A model generated the notes under the pieces. It saw nothing but the letters and a program-made list of their open reading frames with translations, did not search any database and had not been told where the DNA came from. Made by a program: the position numbers and the translations under genes. DNA of 64,000 bases, taken from the NCBI GenBank assembly GCA_026545765.1, contig CM048842.1:23276667-23340666 (forward strand). Direction: 5' to 3'. The DNA comes from Plantago major. Lineage: Eukaryota > Streptophyta > Magnoliopsida > Lamiales > Plantaginaceae. Below are positions 1 through 11,059 of the stretch, one piece after another (within the stretch, counting starts at the first letter, position 1; every line of letters starts with the position of its first letter).

Positions 1-541
1 AAACTTCAAAGCAGAAGTGAAATGGAACAACAAGACCAGCATAGAAGGTCACAAGTTCGAGAGACCAATCACTGACCTTTGCTCGGTGGTGAATGGTTTA
101 ACTCTCTACTTGTGATATTTTTGTGTTTGTTAAATCTTTTTATTTAATGAAATTTCTTTGTTACAAGCTGAATTAGAAACACAATAACAAGAGGAAGCTG
201 CAAAGCTTACCTCATAATCTGAGAAGGAGGCTTCCATAGCCTCACCACTTAAGGAACAGGAGCATGTCTCACAGGTAGAAGATAGTTCCTTAAGATATAA
301 CATCTCAGATATGTGCTTTACTTATATTATAAAGTGTTTGTTTCTAATATGCTCCAACTGAGAAGAAAAATGAAGAGACTGAAAAGTCTATCTCTTCAGA
401 GAAGAATCCAGAGACTTCCAAGGTCTCTGAGGAACAAGTATCTGAACCTTCTGCAGAGAAGGTATTTCATTCAGATACCTATATTCTTCAAAGAGCAAAT
501 CTCTGATCATTTTTCTCAAACTAACACGTTCTACTTAACAG

Positions 542-3316
542 GTTCAAAAAGAAGTAGAAGTTGCTAGGGAGTTGCGCGCTCAATCCCCACAACAAATGGA
601 AATTGATGAGGCATCAAAGCCTTCATCACAAGAAAAACTTCCAGAGACTGCACAAGTCTCTGAGAGACAAGTATCTGAGCCTCCAGCAGTGGAGGTAATT
701 GACCTCTCATGTAACTGATTTGTCAATAAAAATTTTCTTAATAAAATTTCCTAAGTGTTATGTTTCTAATCTCAGGTTCAAGCAGAAAGAAAGATAACTG
801 AGGATCAGACTTCCCAGTCTCCTCCTCATATCCAGATATCTGAGGCATCTGGAACCTCAGTAGTCAAGTCATCTGAGCCTGTCACACAGGTAACTCGGAT
901 ACCTTTCTACTCTAAAGCCCAGATATCTACTATAGTTTTGAAATTAATTTAGAACACTTTCTTTCAGGTTCAAACAAGTGCCACTAAGGTCCCTATTGAT
1001 GAGAAAGAGGACTTGCTTCCTTTATTCAAGGAACACACTTTGCCAAAGCATCTGAAATGCTTCAAGAAATGGCAAAAGCTCCGATGCTCCGATCTATCTT
1101 AGATCTTAAAGGTGATTGATCACCACACAAGGAGAGCACGAGCCCTTGACTTGGAAAACTACGTCCATGTAATGTTCCCCACTGAACAATATTCTTTCGG
1201 AACATTGATGGATAAGGATTTTGTCAAGGAAGTGGCCAGAAAGCTGATCCAAGCTTTCACCCAAATAGATGGTCAGACCAGAATGCAGATGGCATTCAAG
1301 CCTATTTTGCCCAGACTCTACAATTCATAGCCTCTGAACAAGAGGAAGTAAATGGGCAAATGGTCACTATTCCAGAAGTGATCAATCTTGTCTCTGAAGA
1401 TGAAGAAGAGAAAGGGACTGATGAGAATGATTATGAAGAACCTCCTTTTGACCATCACAAGGATGAGGATGACAAAAAGGATGATGATGATGCCCTTTCA
1501 CCAGGGACAGGAGGGATTCCACAAGGAAACCATGCCTTAGTTGCTGAAAAGCACACTGAGAGGACATCACAACAATCCCCTCCTACATCTCCTCAGAAAT
1601 CTATCCATCCATCTTCCCAACAAAAGGACACTACTGAACAAGTATTCAACAAACTTCCAAATGTCCACTCCCAAGAATACATGAATAGATACCAAGTTTT
1701 GGCACATCTTAAAAAGGAATTGTCTTCACAGAACAAAGTCGTAATTGCCTCCGTCCCCTCAGAAATGAAGAAATTCACTGAGCTCATCACTCAGAGAACA
1801 ACCAGTATGGTCCTTGCTCAGAAGGATCTGGGAATGGTAACGGATGATGATGTGTCATTAGCTGAAAAAGCTTTTCATGAGGCAAGTTACACTGCTGGAC
1901 AAGCAGATGCCATACTAGGCCCATTGGTAGAGCTCACTGATAAGGAAAATGGACTTATCAAACAAAATCAGGAGCTCAAGGCTGAACTTCAGAAGTTGGT
2001 TGCTGCCTACAATTACTTGCAAGGGAATTTTGAGTCTCTCTTAGAATCCTTTGTGGTACTTAGTCAGTCAACAATGACTAAGGGGGGAGGATTTGGACCT
2101 CAAGGTCAGGGGGAAGGTAAGAAGAAATCTAGAGTTGGTGCTGCTCAGAAAGGAAGAGGAAACAAGAAAACTTCCCAGCCACCACTCAGAATAAATGAGC
2201 CCTCATCAAGTCAAGTTGCTTTGCAAATAGTAGCTACTTCCCAGCAGCCAACTGGAGAAACAACAATGGTAACAAGGGCCATGGCAAAAAGACCTCCAAG
2301 GAGAAGACAAGTAAGAGGGATTGATGAGTCTTCTGAAGAAGAAGAAGAAGAAGAAGAAGAAGAAGAAGAAGAAGAAGAAGAAGAAGAAGAAGAAGAAGAA
2401 GGCCAAATCAAATCCCAGGGCAATGAAGAAGGCTGCAAAATTTTCACAAGAATCGATCTTGATGATGATGATGATGAAGAGACTGATGAAGATGAAGCTC
2501 CTCTTCACAGAAAAAGAAGAAAGGGTGATAGCCTATCAGAGCCCATAGCTGCAAAGCCTTTGGCAGCTAAAACACCCTCTGGAAATACCAAGTCAATCCA
2601 GGGTGGTTCTTCAAGCAATCCCCCAAGGAAAAATTCATGACAAAGGAGGAACAGGCTGAGAGCTGAACAAAGAAAACTTCAACTACCACTCAGGCCTGAA
2701 GAAGCCAAGATTGAGTATGTGAAGACCAACAATGACTCCTCTGTCTACATGTGCATTAATCAGAAGAATGGCTACTGGATTCCGGAACTCAAGCACTTAT
2801 TGGTAAATGAAAGATTTCCAGAACCAATTCATAAATAACTCATGGCATGGAGAAAAAGACAAGCCAATCTTGATTAACACCAACCACATCAAAGCCTGGT
2901 TGGATTTTGAAGTAATCAAGAGAATAGAAGCCATGAAGAAGGACCTCTCTGATGAATGTCCTTATGGAAAGCCAAATGATGTGCACAGAATTCCCAACAT
3001 TACTGGAACAGGCACAGGATCAAGACTTGTTGTGGAACCCTATGAGTCCTTCTACTTGACTGAAGATCAATACAAGGGTGACATCAGATATCTGAAGATC
3101 ATATATGAATACTTCAAGCTATCAGATATCATAATCGAGCATGCCTGGAAATGGGGAAAGTATCTGTGGGTCAAACACTTTGCCAAGAAGAATCCTACCA
3201 AAACCTACAAGGAAGTCTGTGGATTTTCCAGAGACACAAAGATGATTGTCAGAACTCTTCTCTATGACTACTCTGATGATATCAAAAGGTTTGGTGATTG
3301 GAAATTTGCAGATTGA
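542..3316 (+). pseudogene. Accessory (post-pol) gene of the Copia element, copy 1
   Basis: An intron-containing gene-like region lies between pol and the LTR. Exons I can define by GT/AG and open frame are 542-694 (51 codons), 776-889 (38 codons) and 968 onward; all introns are phase 0 and each exon begins Val-Gln. The last exon runs to a TAG ending LRCSDLS at about 1100, after which the frame resumes at 1112 (RRARALDLE...). The body at 1360-2640 is acidic and low in complexity (DDDDEETDEDE, a (GAA)22 poly-Glu tract at 2335-2400) with basic, Ser/Pro-rich stretches; a TGA at 2638-2640 replaces an Arg codon of copy 2. A compact C-terminal domain at 2807-3316 (HIKAWLDFEV, DQYKGDIRYLKIIYEYF, HAWKWGKYLWVKHF) is almost unchanged in copies 2 and 3. 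I do not recognise the family. Position suggests a Sirevirus-like extra ORF, but I see no signal peptide or membrane segment here. Confidence 0.6.
2335..2400 (+). repeat. (GAA)22 microsatellite encoding poly-Glu
   Basis: Perfect GAA triplet run inside the accessory ORF; on the other strand it reads as poly-Ser/poly-Phe, which explains long spurious antisense frames. The equivalent tract in copy 2 (33482-33553) has a TAA interruption. Confidence 0.95.
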
Positions 3317-3670
3317 TCCATGGAATTGCTTTGAAGTGTTGAAGACTTGAAGACTAGTTTATTAGGATGTCTACTTGGAGCTTGGTTACTCCTGTTGTCC
3401 TAATTTACTATGTATTTTGTATCTTGCTGACTGAGCTGTAGTGTATATTATGTATTAAAGTTATCTGTGAACTTTCTTTGTAACATATCTGATGAACCTA
3501 CTCTCAGATATCAATTTATAAAAAGATAACTTGTCAGCAAAGATCACACCTTGTGATTTGGTTGATATTTACTTTCTGCACTTAATTGAAAGATCTTATG
3601 AATTGATTCAGTGGTGGATTGTTTCCTCATCCAGATTTGTAATAGGTCAGATAGTCATCGTGGACTGATC

Positions 3671-3685
3671 AAAATGGGGGAAATT
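3671..3685 (+). other. Polypurine tract of Copia copy 1
   Basis: AAAATGGGGGAAATT lies immediately before the LTR start TGTTAGG. The same tract precedes the 3' LTR of copy 2 (34822-34836) and copy 3 (51221-51235, minus strand). It is the expected plus-strand primer of reverse transcription. Confidence 0.85.
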
Positions 3686-5274
3686 TGTTAGGAATATCTG
3701 TTTAGATTTTGATCAGCAACCTAATGACTTATCTTAGCTCAGAAAGGTGGCTAGTACTCTTGGTTCACTTGAACACTGTAAAAGAGGAAAATCACTAAGT
3801 ATGATAGTCTAGTAAATATTGGATAGGATGTTAAGTTTCTGAATGTAATTTTTATTTTCTTGAAGAAGACCAAGAAGAAGGCATCCAACAGGAGAAGCTC
3901 AACTTTAAAATGAAGTTTTGAAGATTGCACAAGATTGCTGAAGACAAAGGTTATCAGATACCTATGTCCAGATATCTTGAAGAAACAAGTGTTGTAAAAG
4001 ATATCTGAGAATACAAGGTTTCCGAACGAGGAAAAGTGCCCACAAATATCTACACTCAGATACCTTGGATAAAGATTATGTTTCCGGGAAACAATATATT
4101 CTTAACAAGTGGTATCTGGAGTTGTGATAGTCTTTGGAAAAGGACGTGCAAAGCTTCAAAAAGCATGCACAATTCCGTTGGCACTACAGGATAAAGTATA
4201 GTACAGTGCTTTAAATGTGCGGACAGAAATGTCTGAACAAAAATGGTAGTCTCTGAAGAAGAAGACAAACGTGCAACAGTACTATACTCAGATATCAATA
4301 GTTTGAATTTGATTTAAGTCTAACGGATACTATTCAAACGGCACTCAAATTCATCTATAAATATCAACACTTAGAATGCTTGAGAACACACACACATAAC
4401 TTACACCAAGAACACTGAATACTCACACAAGCTCTCTCAAGCTTACTACTTACCTTCAAGCTTCGTGTTGCGACCAAAGCTCTTGATTCTAAGTAGCACA
4501 AAAGTTCTAAGTGTCCTGATCCTTAACAAGCATTGTTATTTGTGAAGGAGTTGAATTAAGATTTCATATCTGAGATTCATTCTCTTGAACACTTATCATA
4601 GACTTGGGTCAGTAAAGAACAAGATACCATACATTGAAAAGTGTATTAAGTATACTTGATTCATAGAGCTATCTGCATAACTGAACAAGTTATTAAAGAA
4701 GCTCACCTGACAAACTACCTTAACCAACACCTTAATCGGCGTGGAGTACAGGAAGTACTTAGTTTGGGAAACTAAGGAATAACTCCAAGGTTACTGAGCA
4801 TAGGAAGTACTTAGGAAACTAAGGAATAGCTCAAAAGGTTTCTGAGTACAGGAAGTACTTGGCTGAGAAAGCTGGTGAATAACTCAGGGGGAACACTTGG
4901 TTGGGAACCTAGTGTATTTAGGAATCAAGAGAAAATACTTGTAAGGTTATCTCAATTATCTGTCTTAGTGGATTCTAGGTATGAGAAAGGCCGAAGTGGA
5001 TTAGTTGAAGGATTACGCCACCTTCAGATACCACAATAAAGACTTGTGTTAATTACTTTCTGCAATCTATTACTTGCTTTATTGACCTTGCTAAGTATTA
5101 CACATATCTTGCTGAGCACGTGCACTTATCACAAAATGTCTTCCGCTCTCTAAAAATAAGTATCAGATATCTTCATAGATATCTGAGAAATTGTGTTTAT
5201 CGACAAAAGTTTGAAAAAGACTATCCCCCCCCCCCCTTCTCTAGTCTTTTACTTTGCCGTTATCTGGACCAACA
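3686..5274 (+). repeat. 3' LTR of Copia copy 1 (1589 bp)
   Basis: Begins TGTTAGGAATATC and ends GGACCAACA, so it has the canonical TG...CA ends. A TATA-like motif (CTATAAATATC) at about 4353-4363 probably marks the U3 promoter. Short direct repeats containing AGGAAGTACTT lie at about 4740-4870, and a C-homopolymer lies about 40 bp before the end (5225-5236). Equivalent LTRs are 34837-36445 and 49545-51220. Confidence 0.9.
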
Positions 5275-8200
5275 TCTATGCTCATAATCAAGTGGATTTA
5301 AGGAAGGGGCTCTGGCAGCAGTTGGCTTCATTTTCTTCTACTATGCATCTACCTTGGCTTATTGCAGGGGACTTCAATGTTGTCCTGGACAATACTGAAA
5401 AATGGAATGAAGCTCTTACTCCTTTCCACATAGGTGATGAGATGTCTACTCTTCTTTCTACTACTGGATTGGTGGATCATGTTTATTGTGGACCAAAGTT
5501 CACTTGGACTAATTCTCATACTTACTACAAGCTGGATAGAATGTTGGTTAATGACTTGTGCTTGAATGGGAATAAAGAATATACAGTATAGTTCCTTCCT
5601 GTTGGGGTTTCAGATCACTGTTCTGGTCTACTAAGAGTTTTTCCACCTTGTGGAAAGTTGAAAATTCCTTTTAGATTCAAAAATTTATGGCCTCATGATG
5701 ACAAGTTTTTACCTCTTCTTCATGATTGCTGGGCTGTGCCTGTTCCAGGTTGTAAGATGTTCCAGTTGGTTGAAAAAATAAAAAATTTAAACATTCTTTG
5801 AAGGGTCTCAATAGCAGAAAGTTTCAACATCTTGATAGGCAGGTTGAGAATAAACTTTTGGAGCTACAACAATTTCAACTCCCAAGCTTGAATAATCCTT
5901 CTGGCCTTGAGCTCAAATCCAAGGTTGTTGAGACAAGAGTTGATTATGATTCTCTTTCTCAGCTCTTGGTTACATAAATGCATCAAAGAGCTAAGCAAGA
6001 TTGGATTCAGGATGGAGATAAATGTACTAGATTATTCTTTCAAAGTATTAAGCTGAGGAGGAAGAAATCTGGTTTACATCTTCTTCTTGGGAAAAATGGA
6101 GAGATCTTCTCAACTAGGGATTCTATTATTGAGCATGTTTTAAGCTTCTATGGTGATCTCTTGGGCTCTACTCATGTTGTGCTTCCTATTAACTCTTCAG
6201 TTCTCAATTCTGGCCCTTTAGTTACTACTGCTATGAATAGCATTCTTATTCGCCACATCTCCTCTGGTGAGGTTAAGGCTGCTATCTTTTCTATGAATGA
6301 CTTTAAAAGTCCAGGTCCTGATGGAATGAACCCATGTTTCTACAAGAAAGGATGGAGTGTTATTGGCGAGCTTGTTGTAGAGGCTGTCCAAGAATTTCAA
6401 TGCTCAGTGAAGTTACTGAAGCAAATAAATGCCACTGTAGTTACTTTGATTCCTAAAATTGCTAATCCTTCTATGTTAACTGATTTCAGACCCATTTCTT
6501 GTTGTAATGTGATTTACAAAGTTACTACTAAAGTCTTGGCAAATAGGTTGAAAACAATTATGCCTAATATCATTGATTGTAGTCAAAGTGCTTTTATAGC
6601 TGGTAGAGATATCTTCCAAAATATTTGTCTTGCTCAGGAGCTCATTAGAGGTTATAATAGGAAGAATATTTCTCCTAGATGCATGCTCAAAATTGATTTG
6701 CAGAAAGCTTTTGATATTGTCAATTGGAGTTTCTTGCATTCTATATTGCTTGGTCTTGGATTTGATCCTTGGTTTGTGCACTTAGTTATGACTTGTGTTA
6801 CTTCTGCCAAGTTCTCTTTTAATATAAATGGTGCCTTAGAAGGTAATATGGAGGGTAAGCAAGGGGTTAGGCAGTTAGGCAGGGTGATCCTATATCACCC
6901 TATTTGTTTGTCTTTTGTATGGATTACTTGGCTCGATTACTTCATTATAGAATTGCTCAATCTGCCTCTTTTAAGTTCCATCCAAAATGCAAGAAAATTG
7001 GTCTTTGTCACATGACATTTGCTGATGACTTGCTCCTTTTCTGTAGGGGGGATGAAACTTCTTTGACTGTCCTTAAAGATACTCTGGATGAGTTCTCAGC
7101 TACTACAGGACTCAAGATCAATGTTAATAAGAGTATAGCTTTCTTTGCAGGAGTTTCTGCTACTGTTCAGGCTACTTTGAAAGGAGTTTGGACCTTCCAG
7201 GATGGAGTTTTCCCTATCAGGTATCTTGGGGTGCCCTTGAGTCCCAGGAAACTTTAGATTCATGAGTATGATATGCTATTTACAAATATGGTCAAGAAGC
7301 TTCAAAGTTGGCAAAGTAGAATGTTGATTTATGGTGGAAGACTCCAGTTGGTTAAATCAGTTTTGTTTAGTATTCAGAATTTCTGGGCTCATGTCTTTCC
7401 TTTTCCAATTGCTTTGGTTAGGAATATTGAGAGGATTTGCAGGTCTTATTTGTGGTCAGGTGTTGAAGCAAGTAGGAAAAGTCCTGTGGCTTGGAAGACT
7501 ATTTGTCAAGATGTTAAAAATGGGGGACTGCAAATCAAGAAGGTTCTTGGTTGGAACAAATCAGTGCTAGGCTTGTAGATTTTTCTTCTTTCTACTAGTC
7601 ACAGAGGACTGACTCTTTGGCAGAAATGGGTGGTACACTATAAGCTTAAAAATTGCACTATTTGGACTGTTAGAGTCAGGCGATGTGACTCTCCCTGGTG
7701 GAATGCTCTTTTGAAAATAAGAGATGATATTCTGGCTATGGATCCCACTATTGTGGAGCAGGAAAGCTTTGATAGGAAAATATTCAAGTCTCAGCTTTAT
7801 AAAACTTACTGTCCTGATGCTGATCCTGTGGACTGGTCTTCTCAGGTATGGAACACTATCTCACCCCCTAGAGTTTCTTTTCTCACTTGGTTGGTAATGC
7901 ACAAGAGACTTGCTACTAAGGACTGAATCAAAAGGTATGCTACTTTACGTACTGAGATCTGTGAACTCTGTCGTTTAGATAATGAATCCATCTCTCATCT
8001 CTTTTTCCATTGTTCTGTGGCCAAAGCCCTTATTACTACTATTATGAGAGCTTTAGGCATTCATTTTGTTTGTTTAGATCTAACTTGGTGGACTAGTGGT
8101 TTTTCAACTGCTACTAGGAAAGGATCCATGATTTATCAGATGAGAGCTGCTGCATTTAGTGAAATAATTTGTGGAATTTGGCATTTGAGAAAGCTCCTGA

Positions 8201-8807
8201 GGTAGTGAGTATGTGCAGGACCATTGCTCAAAATCTGCAGATCCTTTTTAGGAAAAAGAACTTCCCTACTAATCGAACTGTTAAAAGTATTCTTGCTCGA
8301 CTGGAGGCTATTTAGCCAACTAACTAGTTTCTGGAGTTTGTTTACTTTTATAGGATTGATGGACAAGCTGTTTTTCACTAATTTTGGGAGTTGATGGTTG
8401 CACAGGTAGTTTGCTTAAACTTTCTTTCTTCCTTCCCCTGGAGAGAGTCATGATCAATGCATTGGAGCTGATGATGTGATTAGCAGCTTATGCTACATGA
8501 TTCTGGTTTGGAGTATGGTCACAGGTTTACCTGGAGCCATTTTAAAGAGGGCTGGAGTCACCCATGTTGGCTAGATTTTGTCTTTCATGTTTAGTTTAGA
8601 CTGCCTAGTTGTAGGATTAGTCGAGTCTTGTAATGAAATCACAGTAGTTTGTTGGAGTCTCTTACTTACTCTTGCTTTTCATCAGGCATTCATCTTCTTT
8701 GATTGTGTGACTTTTAGTCATTTGTTCTCCTCATTGGGGCATGCCCCTCTTATCTTTGTATGACTCTCTTTAGGTTTCAATCTATTTTAACTTCTTGCGA
8801 AAAAAAA
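5275..8807 (+). pseudogene. L1-type LINE ORF2 remnant (endonuclease-RT-zf-RVT), 5'-truncated
   Basis: Endonuclease residues (LIAGDFNVVLD; SDHCSGLL) occur at about 5330-5660. Reverse transcriptase follows at 5978-7260 (FKSPGPDGMNP, LIPKIANP, DFRPISCCNVIYK, KIDLQKAFD and the catalytic FADDLLLF at ~7018). The C-terminal zf-RVT region (SFLTWLVMHKRL, CELCRLDNESISHLFFHC) lies at about 7870-8020. The reading frame is broken by several stops and frameshifts (e.g. 5589, ~6870, 7255, 7576, 7924). The 3' end is a short A-run at 8800-8807. The N-terminal part of the endonuclease is missing because the LTR of copy 1 abuts it. Copied by target-primed reverse transcription in life; clearly dead now. Confidence 0.9.
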
Positions 8808-8947
8808 CAAGCAAGCATTACTCACTACAGCCAGCGGTTACAAATATAGATCATAGGGTACGATCTTGTGTTACGCACATTAACGAAGTTGGATAACAAC
8901 AAAAGGTTACTACATCAAATAAAGTTGCGTTGAATTACAAATAGTTT

Positions 8948-9400
8948 TCAGTCCGATGTTGTAGGATCGACAACATCACCTTCGTCCCCATTGTTAGCAA
9001 ACCCTATGTTTTGCTCGATGATGTAGCGAGCGTGGTTAACATTCTCAACGTGATTAAGCCGGGACAGTAGTCTTTGGATTTGGACACCTTGCATTCTTCA
9101 TTGACGCAGTAGGCTAACCACAAAGTTCTAGTAGTGGGGTGGTAGTTCATTATCAATCCATCCGACAAACTGACATCCTTCTTGTCCCTGTAAATTTAAC
9201 AAGTTGAATCGAAATATGAAGATTTGTTCAAAGCTTCCAATTAGTCACATACAAACTTACATCATGGGGACCACAATAGTAGTAACGCTTTCGAGGGTTT
9301 TCTTCCGTGTATGAACAAAGCTCGATAAGTTGTTTTCAGTAGGTGTGGATTGCCATAGTTCTTCAAGTTAAACGGGGTGGCGGTAATACAAACAAACACT
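8948..9400 (-). pseudogene. GRF-type zinc-finger protein fragment
   Basis: Two exons can be joined in phase 0: an upstream one ending at the GT at 9260-9259 (CSYTEENPRKRYYYCGPHD) and 8948-9187 (GQEGCQFVGWIDNELPPHY). Together they give the GRF zinc-finger pattern, with Cys, NPxxR(Y)Y, Cys, then GC-F-x-W-D-x-E. A TAG directly follows PPHY and a TGA follows 12 codons later; after that a coiled-coil-like tail (IQRLLSRLNHVENVNH) continues in frame to a stop at 8948. GRF proteins are common, often repetitive, nucleic-acid-binding genes in plants. The stops make this a probable pseudogene; the upstream limit is uncertain. Confidence 0.6.
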
Positions 9401-9539
9401 TCCTATAGCTTATATAGGCATGCTAACGCTTAGGTCGGGTTATTTTCGATAAAAAGGTAATAATGAGGCCAGTACCCGCAATGGGGACCCGTATACACTT
9501 TAAATTGAATTTTGAAAGGAATACTGCTTTTGATGCAAG

Positions 9540-10625
9540 TTTCCATCCGAAAGTAACACTAGTATTGTGGAAAGGAATACACAAGTGTTATTTTGAAAGG
9601 AACTTTAACCGGATTGAATAACACTAGTATTGTGCACTTGATGTAAAAGGAAGTGCATTATGACCAGTCGCGACTCCCCTTACTAATACTACACCAGTTA
9701 CTATGCGGGAACCTGGGTGAAACTTACTTGATACTGCAGTAATTATTCTTGTAGTGGAAACCTAAGTAAATCTTCAGCCACATGATTGATGTATGATTCC
9801 GACTTTGTGTTAACTGGTGTACTTCTCACATCAGTCAAAGTAATATCGGTGCAGGTATTGACCGGAGTGAATAACACTAGTATTATCGAAGTAACATAAA
9901 AGCAAATGTATTATGACGATTATCGACTCCCCTTAGTAATAGTATGCCAGTTATTATGCGGAGTACCTGGGTGATTTGTAGCTTTGATTCTCCAGTAATT
10001 ATTCTTGTAGTGGGAAAGCATCAATCTTCAGCCACATGATTGATGTATGATTCCCAATTTGTGATAATACTGGTGTACTTTTCACATCAGTCAAAGTAAT
10101 ATCGGTGCAGATATTGACCGGATTGAATAACACTAGTATTATCGAAGTAACGTAAAAGCATGTGCATTATGACGATTATCGACTCCCCTTAGTAATAGTA
10201 CACCAGTTATTATGCGGTCTTATGGGTGATTTGTAATTGATTCTCCAGTAATTATTCTTGTAGGGGCAAATCATCAATCTTCCGCCGCATGATTGATGTA
10301 CGAATCCCAATTTGTTTTAACTGGTGTACTTTTCACATCAGTTCAAGTAATATCGGTCCAGCTATTGACCGGATTGAATAACACTAGTATTATCGAAGTA
10401 ACGTAAAAGCAATGCATTATGACGATTATCGACTCCCCTTAGTAATAGTATAGCAGTTATTATGCGGGTTTATTGGTGATTCGTAATTGATTCTCCAGTA
10501 ATTATTCTTATAGTGGAAAATCATCAATCTTCAGCCACATGATTGATGTATGATTCCCAATTTGTGTTAACTGGTGTACTTTTCTCATCAGTCAAAGTAA
10601 TATCGGTGCAGGTATTGAACAGCAT
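9540..10625. repeat. Tandem array of ~250-bp units (about four copies)
   Basis: The phrase CGGATTGAATAACACTAGTA (variant CGGAGTG...) recurs at 9610, 9863, 10119 and 10370, giving periods of 253, 256 and 251 bp. A partial, more diverged unit precedes the array. Each unit includes CGACTCCCCTTAGTAATAGT, a CCAGTTAT block, CCACATGATTGATGTATGA and TAACTGGTGTAC. Within a unit GTACACCAGTTA (10198-10209) and TAACTGGTGTAC (10318-10329) are perfect inverted copies about 108 bp apart. No ORF spans the array. Confidence 0.9.
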
Positions 10626-11059
10626 AACTAAAAGAACTATTGTCAACGTGGAACTTTAGTCGGACTGCATTTTCATGACAGTCGCCTCCCCTTGTAAAAT
10701 TTAGGCGTTTCATTCATTTATGCAAGGGCCCGGCTGTGCACTTGCATAAACATTTATGCTAAACGTGCTTCAAAATATATAAATCTTGTTCCATTTTAGT
10801 TAAACATGGAGGATTGAACCTGACTCACAATGGAAACATGACGCAACATACACGTCAAATGAAAATGTAATACCTTCCATCATATTCTGGCTAACAAACT
10901 GAGAACATTACATTACAAAAGTTGTTCACAAACACAAAATTATGCTTACAACATATTCTTGATTAAACATATTAAAGGATTCAACATCAAAATGCAAAAG
11001 ATTGACTAATGTCCGTCCACCCTCAAGTTATAACACTACATCAACCAAGATTACTAACA
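10626..11059. other. Spacer between tandem array and B3 fragment
   Basis: AT-rich sequence with no ORF, RNA gene or recognisable repeat that I can support. It probably contains the 3' untranslated part of the B3-like gene on the minus strand. Confidence 0.5.

Larger units (their letters stand above)
1..5274 (+). mobile_element. Copia retrotransposon copy 1, 3' portion (accessory region + 3' LTR)
   Basis: The window opens inside the element. What is present corresponds to the accessory region downstream of pol in copy 3, then a polypurine tract at 3671-3685 and a long LTR at 3686-5274. No gag or pol is visible because they lie left of the window. Copy 2 (from 33172) matches this stretch closely through the LTR and even into the flanking LINE. 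Classification as Copia rests on copies 2 and 3, where integrase precedes reverse transcriptase. The right flank is the LINE at 5275, so this copy sits inside that LINE. Confidence 0.85.

Noticed and set aside
2206..2548. Poly-Phe, poly-Ser and poly-Lys reading frames on both strands
   Set aside because: They are frame shadows of the GAA microsatellite in the accessory ORF. The same holds at 33340-33689.
8821..8850. CACTACAG start resembling a CACTA transposon terminus
   Set aside because: No inverted partner was found downstream, and no TNP-type transposase or 3-bp target duplication could be shown.
9540..10625. CRISPR-like array
   Set aside because: Units are ~250 bp with no short-repeat/spacer alternation and the genome is eukaryotic.
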